Positions 22,668 to 33,185 of a stretch of DNA of 64,000 nucleotides are shown here, in pieces; positions within the stretch are counted from its first letter, which is position 1; the number at the start of each line of letters is the position of its first letter. The stretch lies in the NCBI RefSeq assembly GCF_901687125.1, contig NZ_CABFJY010000011.1, positions 1 to 64,000 of the forward strand, read 5' to 3'. The translations under genes and the position numbers were made by a program. Source of the stretch: Actinobacillus vicugnae. GTDB taxonomy: Bacteria > Pseudomonadota > Gammaproteobacteria > Enterobacterales > Pasteurellaceae. The notes beneath the pieces are model-generated. The model was not told the origin of the DNA. It saw only the letters and a list, made by a program, of their open reading frames with translations, and did no database searches.

Positions 22668-22895
22668 TTAAAAAGCCCATTTAAAATTGCTCATTTGAAC
22701 ATTTTTAAATGGGCTTTCGCCTTTGCCATAACCCGCTTTGCGGTGCTTCGCATTGCGCTGATAACTACCTTTACCTTTTCGATTTCGCTCAATACGGCTT
22801 TTAAATAATCGGTCAGTAACTAAAGCTTTTAATGCATTTTCTTGGATTTCCCCTCGATTATGCTGATAGGCTATTGTTTTTAATGCTTTTTTCAT
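22668..22895 (-). CDS. arfA: alternative ribosome-rescue factor A
   Basis: The 75-codon gene encodes an ArfA homologue: YQHNRGEIQENALKALVTD and LFKSRIERNRKGKGSYQRNAKH match the E. coli core (YQHTKGQIKDNAIEALL, KGKGSY). ArfA recruits RF2 to ribosomes stalled on mRNAs without a stop codon when tmRNA fails. An AAGGAA site precedes the ATG. The last codons form a perfect 15-bp hairpin whose T-tract contains the stop codon, so most transcripts should end before it; the active protein is expected to be shortened (about 60 residues) and under tmRNA control. Confidence 0.9.
   Translation of the reverse strand: MKKALKTIAYQHNRGEIQENALKALVTDRLFKSRIERNRKGKGSYQRNAKHRKAGYGKGESPFKNVQMSNFKWAF
22672..22717 (-). 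terminator. terminator inside the arfA coding end
   Basis: On the minus strand AAAGCCCATTTAAAA (22717-22703) pairs perfectly with TTTTAAATGGGCTTT (22686-22672) around a 16-nt loop. The TTTTT run continues directly into the arfA Phe codon and TAA (22670-22668). Transcription ending in this run gives a non-stop mRNA; RNase III cutting of the stem would do the same. This is the known design of arfA control. Confidence 0.85.
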
Positions 22896-23072
22896 TTTGT
22901 TTCCTTTTTGTTTGATTGTGTTATTAATCTATCAAATAGACAGCGTATGATGCCAAATTTTATGATTATTGTATATAAGAATCACGAAAACTTCGGTATA
23001 ATCTCATAAATATCCACCATAAAAAGCGGTTACATTTTCTCACAATTTTGCAATTACTGCAGAGAGGTTTCT

Positions 23073-23828
23073 ATGAAAAAAGAAGAAGTAGGACATAACT
23101 TTTTAGCTCGCCTTGGCAAAACACGTCTACGCCCAGGTGGTAAATTAGCTACTGATTGGCTGATTGCGAATGGCGACTTTAACAAAGATAAAAAAGTATT
23201 AGAAGTGGCTTGCAATATGTGCACTACCGCAATTGAGATTGCGAAACAGTATGGCTGTCATATTACAGGTATCGATTTAGACGAAGATGCACTTGATAAA
23301 GCTCGTGCCAACATTAAAGAAAACGGTGTTGAAGAACTAGTTCAGGTACAACGTGCAAATGCGACGAAATTACCATTTGAAGACAATTCGTTTGACATTG
23401 TAATAAATGAAGCAATGCTAACCATGTTACCTATTGAGGCAAAGCAAAAAGCAATTCGGGAATATATTCGTGTGTTAAAACCAGGTGGTTTTTTATTAAC
23501 CCATGATGTAATGCTAAACACTGAAGAAGCAGAACCAGTGATCCAAGCCCTGCGTGAAGCGATTCATCTTACCGTTACCCCACTAACTAAAGATGGTTGG
23601 AAAACATTATTCCATGAATGTGGTTTCCGTAATGTAGATGCGTATTCAGGTGATATGACATTACTCTCGCCTAAAGGCTTGATTTATGATGAAGGCGTGT
23701 TAGGCGCAATGAAAATTGTAGGAAATGCCTTGAAACCTGAAAATCGAGACACCTTCAAAAAAATGTTCCAAACCTTTAATGATCCTGAAAACAAACTGGG
23801 ATTTATTGCTGTTTGTAGCCAAAAATAA
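23073..23828 (+). CDS. class I SAM-dependent methyltransferase
   Basis: A 251-residue Rossmann-fold methyltransferase of the UbiE/Methyltransf_11 type. Motif I is VLEVACNMCTT, where the usual Gly-rich GCGxG is replaced by ACNMC, still followed by the acidic GIDLDEDAL of motif II; then ANATKLPFEDNSFDIVINEAML and VLKPGGFLLTHDVML. The substrate cannot be told. It stands alone; the 177-bp region upstream, shared with arfA, carries an uptake-signal-like AAGCGGTTACATTTT and probably both promoters. AGAGAGG precedes the ATG. Confidence 0.75.
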   Translation: MKKEEVGHNFLARLGKTRLRPGGKLATDWLIANGDFNKDKKVLEVACNMCTTAIEIAKQYGCHITGIDLDEDALDKARANIKENGVEELVQVQRANATKLPFEDNSFDIVINEAMLTMLPIEAKQKAIREYIRVLKPGGFLLTHDVMLNTEEAEPVIQALREAIHLTVTPLTKDGWKTLFHECGFRNVDAYSGDMTLLSPKGLIYDEGVLGAMKIVGNALKPENRDTFKKMFQTFNDPENKLGFIAVCSQK

Positions 23829-23895
23829 TTTTAATCCTTCTAGGCTCGGTTATCTGGTTTAGAAGGATTTTTCAAATCATACAGAGGGAAATCGA

Positions 23896-24972
23896 ATGTT
23901 TGAAATGTTCCAATCTTGGTATAAACAGAAATTTAATGATCCGCAAACTGTTGCTTTGCTCGGTATCTTATTGATTGGATTCGGAATTATTTATTTTTTT
24001 AGCGATCTTATTATGCCTCTTCTGGTGGCTATCGTGTTCGCTTATTTACTTGAATGGCCGATTCGTTTTCTGACTCGCCATTTTAAATTTCCGCGTTTTC
24101 TTAGCCTTGTGATTGTGTTGGGAGGTTTTATTTCGCTCCTAATTTTCTTGTTTATGGTGATGTTACCAAGTCTTTGGAATCAAGCGGTTACTTTTATTCG
24201 AGATCTTCCCTCAATGTTCAATCTATTAAATGCTTGGCTTGAAGCATTGCCAGAACATTATCCAGAGCTGATTGACTATGCCATGTTAGATACATTAATG
24301 GGCAATCTAAAAACAAAAATTCTAGGCTTTGGGGAATCTTTATTAACTTTATCTGTCCACTCTATTATCAGTCTAGTTGGGCTAGGTATTTACGCATTTT
24401 TAGTGCCATTAATGGTATTTTTCTTATTAAAAGATAAACACCTTTTTGTGCGCAGTTTTGTGCGTATGTTACCTAAAAACCGCCGCTTAGCAGCAAATGT
24501 ATGGTTTGAAATGCAACAGCAAATCGCCAACTACATCCGAGGTAAATTTTTAGAAATTTTGATTGTAGGGATCGCAACTTACGCTATCTTTTTATTCTTT
24601 GATTTACGCTATCCATTATTACTTTCTGTAGCTGTCGGATTATCGGTTTTAGTACCTTATATTGGTGCAGTTTTGGTTACGATTCCCGTTGCTTTAGTCG
24701 CATTATTTCAGTTTGGGTTATCGCCTGAATTTTATTATTTGCTACTTGCATTCGTTATCAGCCAATTACTAGACGGAAATTTAGTTGTGCCATTTTTATT
24801 CTCAGAAGCGGTCAATTTACATCCACTCACTATCATTGTAGCGGTGTTAATTTTTGGCGGATTATGGGGATTTTGGGGTGTATTTTTTGCAATTCCACTT
24901 GCAACTTTAGTAAAAGCCGTGATGAATGCACTTCCTTCGAATGAAGACGATATTGCTGAAGTTCGTGAGTAA
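23896..24972 (+). CDS. perM: AI-2E family transporter, PerM-like permease
   Basis: A 358-residue membrane protein with about seven helices. The family signature includes [43 protein letters not shown] and the [23 protein letters not shown] followed by [22 protein letters not shown]. This agrees with E. coli PerM (YfgO). The family (TqsA/YdiK/PerM) exports small molecules or acts as Na+/H+ antiporters in some members; the substrate here is unknown. GAGGGAA precedes the ATG. Confidence 0.82.
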   Translation: MFEMFQSWYKQKFNDPQTVALLGILLIGFGIIYFFSDLIMPLLVAIVFAYLLEWPIRFLTRHFKFPRFLSLVIVLGGFISLLIFLFMVMLPSLWNQAVTFIRDLPSMFNLLNAWLEALPEHYPELIDYAMLDTLMGNLKTKILGFGESLLTLSVHSIISLVGLGIYAFLVPLMVFFLLKDKHLFVRSFVRMLPKNRRLAANVWFEMQQQIANYIRGKFLEILIVGIATYAIFLFFDLRYPLLLSVAVGLSVLVPYIGAVLVTIPVALVALFQFGLSPEFYYLLLAFVISQLLDGNLVVPFLFSEAVNLHPLTIIVAVLIFGGLWGFWGVFFAIPLATLVKAVMNALPSNEDDIAEVRE

Positions 24973-25037
24973 AAAAATGTCACTTATGGCGTAATGCAAA
25001 CACTATAGTCTCTGTTCAACAATAAAAAGGAAAAGAA

Positions 25038-25967
25038 ATGCCTGAACAAAAACTATCCTCACGTCACCCTTATTTAAATAAAATGAGTAGCGTTGTTGCA
25101 ATTGGTGGCGGACACGGTTTAGGTCGAGTGTTATCATCACTTGCATTTCTTGGTGAGCGGCTCACTGGTCTTGTTGCCACCACAGATGATGGTGGCTCTA
25201 CTGGGCGTATTCGCTCTCAGCATGGTGGGATTGCGTGGGGAGATCTACGTAATTGCCTAACTCAAATTATTATTAAACCTACTGTTGCCTCTGCACTATT
25301 TGAATATCGCTTTGGAGGCGTAGGAGAATTAGCTGGACATAATTTGGGTAATTTGATTTTGAAAGCGTTAGAAAATATGAAAATTCGACCGCTTGAAGGC
25401 ATTAATTTAGTCCGAGAGCTGCTGCACGTTAGAGCGGGTCTGATCCCAATGTCAGAATCGCCAGTGCATTTGGCTGCTCAATTAAAATCAGGTGTAACCA
25501 TTGTGGGAGAAGTATCCGTCGATGCGCTTGAAGAGATTCCTCGAAATCTCTTATTGATCCCGAAAGTAAGTGCGACACCAGAGGCTATCGATATCGTAAA
25601 AAAAGCCGAATTGATCGTTCTCGGTCCAGGTAGCTTTTTAACTAGCATTATGCCTTCATTACTTATTGATGAAATATCCAGCGCAATCACACAAAGTAAC
25701 GCAAAACTCATTTTTATCGATAACATTCAGCAAGAATCAGGCCCAGCTGGTTCACTTTCGTTAGCAGATCGTATTGAGTGGTTAGAAACTCGCATTGGGA
25801 AAAATCGCTTAAACGGTATTATTACTGTACCAACTACATACAACGATTTGCCTGAAAATATTACCGTATTAAAGCAAATTTTATCTGATGATGAGGTGGA
25901 ATACCGTCACGACAGAAATAAGCTCAGCAAAGCCATCAATGATATAGTAGAATTATTAAATAGATAA
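25038..25967 (+). CDS. YvcK/CofD-like protein
   Basis: The 309-residue protein belongs to the YvcK (E. coli YbhK) family: VVAIGGGHGLGRVLSSL at the N-terminus, VATTDDGGSTGRIR, GDLRNCL, FEYRFGGVGELAGHNLGNLIL and LIVLGPGSFLTSIMPSLL. In Bacillus YvcK is needed for growth on gluconeogenic carbon sources and for cell shape and binds UDP-sugars; the gamma-proteobacterial members are poorly studied. AAAAGGAAAAG precedes the ATG. Confidence 0.85.
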   Translation: MPEQKLSSRHPYLNKMSSVVAIGGGHGLGRVLSSLAFLGERLTGLVATTDDGGSTGRIRSQHGGIAWGDLRNCLTQIIIKPTVASALFEYRFGGVGELAGHNLGNLILKALENMKIRPLEGINLVRELLHVRAGLIPMSESPVHLAAQLKSGVTIVGEVSVDALEEIPRNLLLIPKVSATPEAIDIVKKAELIVLGPGSFLTSIMPSLLIDEISSAITQSNAKLIFIDNIQQESGPAGSLSLADRIEWLETRIGKNRLNGIITVPTTYNDLPENITVLKQILSDDEVEYRHDRNKLSKAINDIVELLNR

Positions 25968-25971
25968 ATAT

Positions 25972-26002
25972 CTGCCCCTTTTCAGGGGCAGTCTGTTTTT
26001 TA
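25972..26002 (+). terminator. terminator after the yvcK-like gene
   Basis: CTGCCCC pairs with GGGGCAG around TTTTCA, then TCTG and six T. It separates the yvcK-like gene from queA. Confidence 0.8.
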
Positions 26003-26014
26003 TAGAGGTTTACC

Positions 26015-27100
26015 ATGTTAGTTTCCGATTTCCATTTTGATTTACCTGATGAGCTTATCGCTCGTTATCCAACAACAGAACGTACTGCTAGCCGTTTATT
26101 ACATTTAAATGGTGAAACAGGCGAATTTGCAGATAAACAATTCTCAGACTTGCTTGCTCAAATTAATCAAGGCGATTTGCTTATTTTTAATAATACTCGA
26201 GTGATTCCAGCCCGTTTATACGGTCGCAAAGCAAGTGGTGGGAAATTAGAAGTTTTAGTCGAGCGTGTGTTAGATGAGCATCGCTGTTTAGCGCACGTAC
26301 GCGCCTCTAAAGCACCGAAAGAAGGCGCAGAGTTAGTGTTAGGTGAGGATAAATTAGGCGAAGGTAACGGCTTTAAAGCAACCATGCTTGCCCGTCACGA
26401 AGCGTTATTTGAATTACAATTTAACGAGCAACAACCGCTATTTGAATTACTACAACAAGCGGGACATATGCCTTTACCACCTTATATTGATCGCCCTGAT
26501 GAAGATACTGATCAAGAACGTTATCAAACCGTTTACAGTAAAGTTTTAGGTGCGGTAGCAGCACCAACTGCGGGTTTACATTTTGATAATCCAACATTAG
26601 AAAAGCTAAAAGAGAAAGGTGTAAATACGGCTTTTGTGACATTGCATGTTGGTGCTGGAACATTCCAGCCTGTACGAGTGGAGAACATTTTAGATCACAA
26701 GATGCACGCTGAATACGCGGAAGTAAGCCAAGAGGTTGTCGACCAAATTTTAGCAACCAAAGCTGCTGGGAAACGTGTGATTGCGGTTGGAACGACTTCT
26801 GTTCGCTCAATTGAAAGTGCAGCACAAGCGGCTGAAAAGGACGGTAAATTAATTGCGCCCTTCTTCTCAGATACGAGTATTTTCCTCTACCCAGGCAAAA
26901 CATTTCGTGTTGTAGATGCGCTAGTGACAAATTTTCATTTACCTGAATCAACATTAATAATGCTCGTTTCTGCGTTTGCAGGCTACCGTAATACTATGAA
27001 AGCTTATCAGCATGCGGTTGAAGCGAAATATCGCTTCTTTAGTTATGGCGATGCCATGTTTATCAATAAAAATCCAAACGCATTTCATGATGTGCCTTAG
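26015..27100 (+). CDS. queA: S-adenosylmethionine:tRNA ribosyltransferase-isomerase
   Basis: The 361-residue enzyme makes epoxyqueuosine in tRNA from preQ1 by transfer of the ribosyl part of SAM. Family signatures: [70 protein letters not shown] and [18 protein letters not shown]. It is usually followed by tgt, which is not here. AGAGG lies eight bases before the ATG. Its last four bases overlap the end of comEC on the other strand. Confidence 0.95.
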   Translation: MLVSDFHFDLPDELIARYPTTERTASRLLHLNGETGEFADKQFSDLLAQINQGDLLIFNNTRVIPARLYGRKASGGKLEVLVERVLDEHRCLAHVRASKAPKEGAELVLGEDKLGEGNGFKATMLARHEALFELQFNEQQPLFELLQQAGHMPLPPYIDRPDEDTDQERYQTVYSKVLGAVAAPTAGLHFDNPTLEKLKEKGVNTAFVTLHVGAGTFQPVRVENILDHKMHAEYAEVSQEVVDQILATKAAGKRVIAVGTTSVRSIESAAQAAEKDGKLIAPFFSDTSIFLYPGKTFRVVDALVTNFHLPESTLIMLVSAFAGYRNTMKAYQHAVEAKYRFFSYGDAMFINKNPNAFHDVP

Positions 27101-29415
27101 TTCACAGAGCTAGAGGCATTAATTGGAAGCCCATAGGTCATTCGATACCATGGGCTTCTATCATTTCTAGCTGTCTCTAACGTCCAGCTACCACCTTCTT
27201 CAAATTTCACCTTTACCATACCAACCATTGAGGTACTAAAAGCCTTCACATTATACTGGTGTAACCGAGTTAATACTTGTTGATTTGGCATTTTCCAAGG
27301 GTTCCAACGCCCTGCCGAAATTACGGCAATCTTTGGTTTTACTTGAGCTAACAAGGTATGACTAGAACTCGTTTTACTACCATGATGAGGCACTTGTAGA
27401 AAATCAACTTGCCCAATTTGATGGGCAAATTTATGCTCTTGAAGTGCGGTCGTATCGCCCGTAAAAAGCAGTGATAAGCGGTCAATTTTTACCAAAATAA
27501 TGCAAGAGTCTTCATTTTTTGCCCGAGAAACTTTCGAAGTAGGATAAATCGCTTCTAATTCAAACTCACCAAATTGCCATGTATTACCCGCAATACAAGC
27601 TTCTGGGTAACGTTTAGCATAGGATTTTTCGCTTGGAGAAATTAAACGAGCCTTGGGATACGCATTAAGTATATCCACTACGCCACCTGAATGATCATTA
27701 TCATCATGGCTCAAAAAAATCGCCTCTAACTGAATCTGGTTGCGCTTTAGATACGGCAAAATCTCTAGCTGTGCCATAGAACTGATTTGCCCCGAATGTC
27801 CTTTCCAACTCGCACCCGTATCATAAAGCACCGCCCTTTTCTCTCCATTTTCTTGATAAATAAGCGCTTGTGCTAATCCTTGCCCTATATCAAAAGTCAG
27901 CCATTCTGGCGTCATAGAATGTTTAGCAACAGCCCAGAAGATACCGTAGAAGCTAATCACTAATACACCGAGTTTTTTCCAATAAGTGACTAATAATTGA
28001 GTTTGCCATAATGCTAGCAATAACAAACAAAAAGCATTTACTAACAATAAATTGGCTTGTTGTATCTGGCTTAATGGAATCCAATCTGATGAAAAATAAG
28101 AAAGTATGGCTAAACTCTTTTGGGTTAGCCAATCCGCCCAACTCCAGCTATTAAATAAATTATTGGTTAATAATGAAAATAGCACTAAAGGCACTAATAA
28201 CAAGCTATATAAAGGCACAATAATAAAATTAGCACAAAATGCCCAAGGTGAAATACCTTCAAAAAAGAAAAATTGTACAGGAGAAAAAACAAGAAAAATG
28301 CCTAATTGCAAATGAACTAATGAAAGCCACAAGCGGTTAAATTTTTGCCATTTTTTGCACAAAGGGAAAAGGTTCATAAGCGGAAAATAGCGATACCAAA
28401 TGATTAAACTAAGCACCGCTAAAATAGACAACCAAAAACTATCCGATAAAATCGTAACAGGATCTAGAATCAGCAAAAGCGCCACCACACGCCACCATAA
28501 CTGCCAAGGCGTATAATAACGACGTATCCACTGACAGAACAAAACAATACTAATCGCAAGCAAAGCTCGCATCGTTGGAATCGCAAAACCAGATAAATAA
28601 CAATAAAAAATTGCAAAGATTAGGCCCAATATTCTTGGAAAATGATATGAAAAACCGACCGCTTGTAGCACGCTTAATCGCAAACATCCCCACTGAAAAA
28701 TCTTCGCCAGCCAAAAGCCAATCCCCATTGCCAACCCTATATGCAAACCCGATATTGCAATTAAATGTGCGGTTGATGTTTGTTGAAATAATTGCCAATC
28801 AGCATTAGCTAGCCATGCTCGTTCACCAAATGCTAAAGCAAGTAATAACCCCTGCGAAGGATATGATGCAAGTTGCGCTTTGGTATAATTTAGCCATTGA
28901 TTGCGCCAAGATAATGATGTTTCTGTGGCTAATTTCTTCACTTTTGTAACCGTCGCTTGTCCATTTAAATGTTGCGCAAAAAGCCAACGTTGGCGATCGA
29001 AATTTCCAATATTCAAACGCGCCGAAATTGGACGTATTTTAAGTTTTGCTTGATAAACTTGCTCTAATTCTAGGGCTTCGCTCGATTGCCAATTTAAATA
29101 AATACGATCGCCATTATCTAGTTTGGCGAATGCGGTCTGAAATTCCGCTTGTTTAATGATTTTTTGGATTTGAAATGTATAACTTTGTGGGGAGGAAATT
29201 GCATATTTATGCGCATTTTCTGCTAGATGAATAATTTGTATATAATTAATCAAAACTAAACTACCAAGTAACATAAGCAGTTTTTGTTTAAAAAACACAC
29301 CAACAACAAATATTACTACCGCAATATAGCATCCTAAAATAAGCCATTCACGAGCAAGAAAAAGTAACGGAAGAAATGATAAAGATAAGGCAATAGTAAA
29401 GCGGTCAAAATTCAT
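27097..29415 (-). CDS. comEC: ComEC/Rec2, DNA uptake channel
   Basis: The 772-residue inner-membrane protein moves one DNA strand into the cytoplasm during transformation. It has an N-terminal OB-like region, the ComEC membrane core ([21 protein letters not shown] is the family signature) and a C-terminal metallo-beta-lactamase-like domain with [24 protein letters not shown] and PHHGSKTSS. Haemophilus calls it Rec2 (788 residues). The start is set at 29415; a GTG at 29472 would lie closer to the regulatory site and translate an uptake signal. A CRP-S site lies upstream, so the gene should belong to the Sxy/CRP competence regulon. Confidence 0.92.
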   Translation of the reverse strand: MNFDRFTIALSLSFLPLLFLAREWLILGCYIAVVIFVVGVFFKQKLLMLLGSLVLINYIQIIHLAENAHKYAISSPQSYTFQIQKIIKQAEFQTAFAKLDNGDRIYLNWQSSEALELEQVYQAKLKIRPISARLNIGNFDRQRWLFAQHLNGQATVTKVKKLATETSLSWRNQWLNYTKAQLASYPSQGLLLALAFGERAWLANADWQLFQQTSTAHLIAISGLHIGLAMGIGFWLAKIFQWGCLRLSVLQAVGFSYHFPRILGLIFAIFYCYLSGFAIPTMRALLAISIVLFCQWIRRYYTPWQLWWRVVALLLILDPVTILSDSFWLSILAVLSLIIWYRYFPLMNLFPLCKKWQKFNRLWLSLVHLQLGIFLVFSPVQFFFFEGISPWAFCANFIIVPLYSLLLVPLVLFSLLTNNLFNSWSWADWLTQKSLAILSYFSSDWIPLSQIQQANLLLVNAFCLLLLALWQTQLLVTYWKKLGVLVISFYGIFWAVAKHSMTPEWLTFDIGQGLAQALIYQENGEKRAVLYDTGASWKGHSGQISSMAQLEILPYLKRNQIQLEAIFLSHDDNDHSGGVVDILNAYPKARLISPSEKSYAKRYPEACIAGNTWQFGEFELEAIYPTSKVSRAKNEDSCIILVKIDRLSLLFTGDTTALQEHKFAHQIGQVDFLQVPHHGSKTSSSHTLLAQVKPKIAVISAGRWNPWKMPNQQVLTRLHQYNVKAFSTSMVGMVKVKFEEGGSWTLETARNDRSPWYRMTYGLPINASSSVN

Positions 29416-29478
29416 AGCAAATTCTCTTTTTGCAAAGTATGCTAAAATTTTGACCGCTTGTGGAAAGTTCACCTAAAG

Positions 29479-29498
29479 TTTGCGATCTAGATCGCAAA
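29479..29498 (-). promoter_or_regulatory. CRP-S competence site for comEC
   Basis: The palindrome TTTGCGATCTAGATCGCAAA has the TGCGA-N6-TCGCA core that defines Sxy-dependent CRP-S sites in Pasteurellaceae (C in place of T at the key position of the ordinary TGTGA). Its centre lies about 73 bases before the comEC ATG. A TAGCATACT -10 candidate near 29437-29445 would put the site at about -55 to -61, a class I position. Confidence 0.85.
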
Positions 29499-29550
29499 AA
29501 TCAATAATATAAATTCAACAATTCAAATAAGTCACGTACTATACAGCAAG

Positions 29551-30762
29551 TTACTTATTATCTTCTGCCATGCTCACCGCCGCAGTAAATAATACGTCTG
29601 TCGATGAGTTTAACGCAGTTTCTGCTGAATCTTGAATAACACCAATAATAAAACCAACGCCAATTACTTGTGCTGCAATATCATTTGGAATATTAAATAA
29701 GCTACATGCTAATGGAATAAGTAATAGAGAACCACCAGCAACACCCGATGCGCCACAAGCACAAATAGATGCAACAAGACTTAATAATAGCGCTGTTGCA
29801 AAATCAGGATGGATTCCTTGTGTATAGGCAGCCGCTAAAGTTAATACTGTTACGGTAATTGCCGCGCCAGCCATGTTGATATTAGCACCGAGGGGAATAG
29901 CAACGGAAGCGATCTCGTCACGTACACCTAAACGTTTCGCTAAGTTCATATTCACTGGAATATTTGCTGCTGAACTACGAGTGAAGAATGCCGTTACACC
30001 GCTTTCACGTAAACAAGTTAGTGTTAATGGATATGGGTTACGACGAATTTTCCAATACACAATGAGTGGATTTAAAATAAATGCCACAAACACCATCGAA
30101 CCTAATAAAACACTTAATAAACGTGCATAGCCTTCGAAAGCGTCAACACCATTTACTGCAATAGTTTCAGCAACTAAACCAAATACACCGATTGGTGCGA
30201 ATGCAATAACAATTTTAACCACATAAGATACTGCTTCTGCAAAATCATTTAAGAAAGTTTTAGTACTTGGTGCAGCATGACGTAAGGCAATACCTAAACC
30301 GATAGCCCAAGCTAAAATACCAATAAAGTTTGCATTTGCTAACGCCTGTAATGGGTTATCTACTAAATTAAATACTACCGTTTTGATAATTTCACCAATA
30401 CCTTGTGGTGGATTTAAATTATCAGGATTTGAAACAAGCTCTAACGTAGTAGGGAAAAGGAAACTAAACACGACGGCAGTTAATGCTGCAACAAATGTGC
30501 CTAACACATACATGATTAAAATCGGTTTTAATTTACTATCTGAACCAACCTCTTTATTTGTAATTGCAGAAAGTACTAATACAAAAACCAGAATTGGAGC
30601 AATTGCACGAAGTGATTTAACAAAAAATTGTCCTAGCACACCAACACTTTTTGCCCATTCAGGTTGGAAATAAGCTAAAGTGACGCCCAGCACTAGACCG
30701 ACGGCAATACGTAAAACTAAATTGCCCCCGAAAAGTTTTGAAGATAAAGAAGAGTTACTCAT
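29551..30762 (-). CDS. sstT: Na+/serine-threonine symporter
   Basis: The 403-residue protein is a DAACS (glutamate-transporter fold) member with the SstT pattern: [16 protein letters not shown], the serine-rich hairpin region [17 protein letters not shown], the central [19 protein letters not shown] and [23 protein letters not shown]. It imports L-serine and L-threonine with sodium. It is a single gene; the 261 bp between it and dgkA contain the two divergent promoters and no other gene. ATAAT AAGTAAC at its end lies close to the comEC control region. Confidence 0.92.
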   Translation of the reverse strand: MSNSSLSSKLFGGNLVLRIAVGLVLGVTLAYFQPEWAKSVGVLGQFFVKSLRAIAPILVFVLVLSAITNKEVGSDSKLKPILIMYVLGTFVAALTAVVFSFLFPTTLELVSNPDNLNPPQGIGEIIKTVVFNLVDNPLQALANANFIGILAWAIGLGIALRHAAPSTKTFLNDFAEAVSYVVKIVIAFAPIGVFGLVAETIAVNGVDAFEGYARLLSVLLGSMVFVAFILNPLIVYWKIRRNPYPLTLTCLRESGVTAFFTRSSAANIPVNMNLAKRLGVRDEIASVAIPLGANINMAGAAITVTVLTLAAAYTQGIHPDFATALLLSLVASICACGASGVAGGSLLLIPLACSLFNIPNDIAAQVIGVGFIIGVIQDSAETALNSSTDVLFTAAVSMAEDNK

Positions 30763-31023
30763 AATATTTTACAATAGAAGACCAAAACAGAATAAACGGC
30801 TAGCCGCCTATCCACCTAATGAATATGAAGTTTCGAGATTAACGGAAAACGCATCATTTTGGAATAGCTAATCAAGCATTTTTATTAGATTTTTAGATAT
30901 TAGCGATTAAAATTTGTTATCTCTTGCAGATTAATATACTACCACCAAGAAAAATGCTTTTCGCAACCGATTTCTTTCAGGTAGAATGACATATATTTTG
31001 ATAATAAAACCACAGGAAACTAA

Positions 31024-31386
31024 ATGAAACCAGAAAATAAAGCAGATTTTAAGCGCGTGATACGCGCCACTGGTTACTCAATGAAAGGACTTAAAGTAGC
31101 TTATCTTCACGAAGCTGCATTTCGCCAAGAAGTTTGGTGTTCAATTATATTAATTCCACTAGCACTCTTACTTGCAGATAATATTATTGAAACCATTTTA
31201 TTACTCGGTAGTGTATTCTTAGTGCTACTCACTGAATTGTTAAATAGTGCAGTTGAATCAGTAGTTGATCGGATTGGTTCCGATTTTCACGAGTTATCTG
31301 GACGAGCAAAAGATATGGGCTCTGCGGCAGTCTTTATAGCTATGGTTTTATTAGCAATTACATGGCTACTTATCATTCTTTTTTAA
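31024..31386 (+). CDS. dgkA: diacylglycerol kinase
   Basis: A 120-residue three-helix membrane enzyme that phosphorylates diacylglycerol to phosphatidate, recycling the lipid left by periplasmic glucan or phosphoethanolamine transfer. The signature ELLNSAVESVVDRIGSDFHELSGRAKDMGSAAV is the DgkA active-site segment (Glu-Asn... and AKDMGSAAV). Size matches E. coli DgkA (122). CAGGAAA precedes the start. ushA follows after 81 bp. Confidence 0.96.
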   Translation: MKPENKADFKRVIRATGYSMKGLKVAYLHEAAFRQEVWCSIILIPLALLLADNIIETILLLGSVFLVLLTELLNSAVESVVDRIGSDFHELSGRAKDMGSAAVFIAMVLLAITWLLIILF

Positions 31387-31467
31387 TTCATATAGGCAAT
31401 AGATTTATAGCACAACTATTTATCTAATGCCTATTTTTTTGCATATCAATCTAAAGCTGAGGTTCTT

Positions 31468-33111
31468 ATGAAATTTACTAAAACACTTGTTTCTGTTGCA
31501 TTGCTGTCTGCAACATCTGCAATGGCATATCAAACAGATAAAACTTATTCGTTCACGCTCCTTCACACTAATGATATCCACGGGCATTTCTGGCAAAACG
31601 ATAAAGGTGAATACGGACTTGCTGCACAGAAAACGGTTATTGATAACATTAAAAAAGAAGTTGAAGCAAAAGGTGGCTCAACCATTATCTTAAATGCGGG
31701 TGATATTAATACTGGCGTACCAGAGTCCGATATGCAAAATGCCCGCCCTGATTATGAAGGTTTAAATGCAATTGGTTACGAAGCAATGGTTTTAGGTAAT
31801 CATGAATTTGATTTCCCTCTCCAAGTTCTCACTATGCAAGAAAAATGGGCGAACTTCCCTCTTATCTCTGCGAACGTGATCAACAAACGTACCCAGAAAG
31901 AACTTACTAAGCCTTATGTGATGTTAGATAAACAAGGCTTAAAAGTTGCCGTTGTAGGTTTAACGACCGAAGATACAGGTAAATTAGGCAACCCTGATGT
32001 TACTGAGAATGTAATTTTTAAAGATCCAATTCAAAGCGCTAAAGATACATTAGCTCAAATCAATAAAACCGAAAAACCTGATATCCGCATTGCACTTACT
32101 CACATGGGTTGGTACTTAGATGGCAAACATGGTAGCAACGCTCCAGGTGATGTTACTATGGCAAGAACTTTAGACAAAGGTACTTTTGATGTCATTATTG
32201 GTGGACATACGCACGACACTGTATGCTTCGATGAAAAAGGACAATTTAGAACAAAATATACGCCAGGCGATAGCTGTAAACCAGATTTCCAAAATGGTAC
32301 TTGGATTATGCAAGCAGGCGAATGGGGTAAATATGTTGGCCGTGCCGATTTTGAATTCAAAAATGGTAAAACAACATTAGTTAACTACGAGCTAATTCCA
32401 ATTAACTTGAAAAAAACCATTAAAAAAGAAGATGGCTCAAAAGAGTATCAACTTTACCAAGCTGAAATCAAACCAGATCAAGCTCTATTTGAGCACTTGA
32501 AAAAATATCAAGATGAAGGAGATAAACTACTCAATATAGAAGTGGGACAAGTGAAAGGTTTATTAGATGGTAAACGAGAACATATTCGCTTTGTACAAAC
32601 GAATCTAGGCAGATTAATTGCACAATCACAAAAAGAGCGTGTAAAAGCCGATATTGGTATTATGAACTCGGGTGGTATTCGTTCATCAATTGAAGAAGGT
32701 AACGTAACGTATAAAACGATATTAACGGTACAGCCATTTGGTAATATGATCTCAACTCTTGATTTAAAAGGTCAAGAATTATTAGATTTCCTAACTACCG
32801 TAGCTTTAAAAGAAGTTGATACTGGTGGCTACCCTCAATTTGCAGGTATTTCGATGACTGTAGATCGCGTTGCTAAAACAATCTCAAACCTTCAAATCGC
32901 AGGAAAACCATTTGATGCTAACAAAACATATAAAATCTCGATTCCAGATTATTTAACTGCGGGTGGTGATGGCTATCCAGTTATGAAAAAACACCCTAGC
33001 TATGTAAATACAGGCTTTATTGATGCAGAAATGTTGAAAAAATACTTTGAAGAAAACAAAGTAATTGATGCAAGCAAATACGATCCAAAAGAAGATATTA
33101 TTTTTAAATAA
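31468..33111 (+). CDS. ushA: periplasmic 5'-nucleotidase / UDP-sugar hydrolase
   Basis: The 547-residue protein has a signal peptide (MKFTKTLVSVALLSATSAMA) and is colinear with E. coli UshA. The metallophosphoesterase half has LHTNDIHGHFW, GDINTG, GNHEFD, THMGWY and GGHTHD; the C-terminal substrate domain has NSGGIRSSI, VQPFGNM and TAGGDGYP. It hydrolyses nucleotides such as NAD-derived AMP and UDP-sugars in the periplasm, which in Pasteurellaceae can feed NAD or nucleoside salvage (related NadN acts in Haemophilus). GAGGTTCTT precedes the ATG. Confidence 0.92.
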   Translation: MKFTKTLVSVALLSATSAMAYQTDKTYSFTLLHTNDIHGHFWQNDKGEYGLAAQKTVIDNIKKEVEAKGGSTIILNAGDINTGVPESDMQNARPDYEGLNAIGYEAMVLGNHEFDFPLQVLTMQEKWANFPLISANVINKRTQKELTKPYVMLDKQGLKVAVVGLTTEDTGKLGNPDVTENVIFKDPIQSAKDTLAQINKTEKPDIRIALTHMGWYLDGKHGSNAPGDVTMARTLDKGTFDVIIGGHTHDTVCFDEKGQFRTKYTPGDSCKPDFQNGTWIMQAGEWGKYVGRADFEFKNGKTTLVNYELIPINLKKTIKKEDGSKEYQLYQAEIKPDQALFEHLKKYQDEGDKLLNIEVGQVKGLLDGKREHIRFVQTNLGRLIAQSQKERVKADIGIMNSGGIRSSIEEGNVTYKTILTVQPFGNMISTLDLKGQELLDFLTTVALKEVDTGGYPQFAGISMTVDRVAKTISNLQIAGKPFDANKTYKISIPDYLTAGGDGYPVMKKHPSYVNTGFIDAEMLKKYFEENKVIDASKYDPKEDIIFK

Positions 33112-33127
33112 TCTCAACTAAAAAAGA

Positions 33128-33155
33128 AAAAAGCTAAGTGAAAGCTTAGCTTTTT
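33128..33155. terminator. bidirectional terminator between ushA and rng
   Basis: AAAAAGCTAAG pairs with CTTAGCTTTTT around TGAAAG, with A and T tracts on both sides, between convergent genes. Confidence 0.88.
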
Positions 33156-33185
33156 ATTAGCTCAAATGGCTTTAATTCCTTCCTA

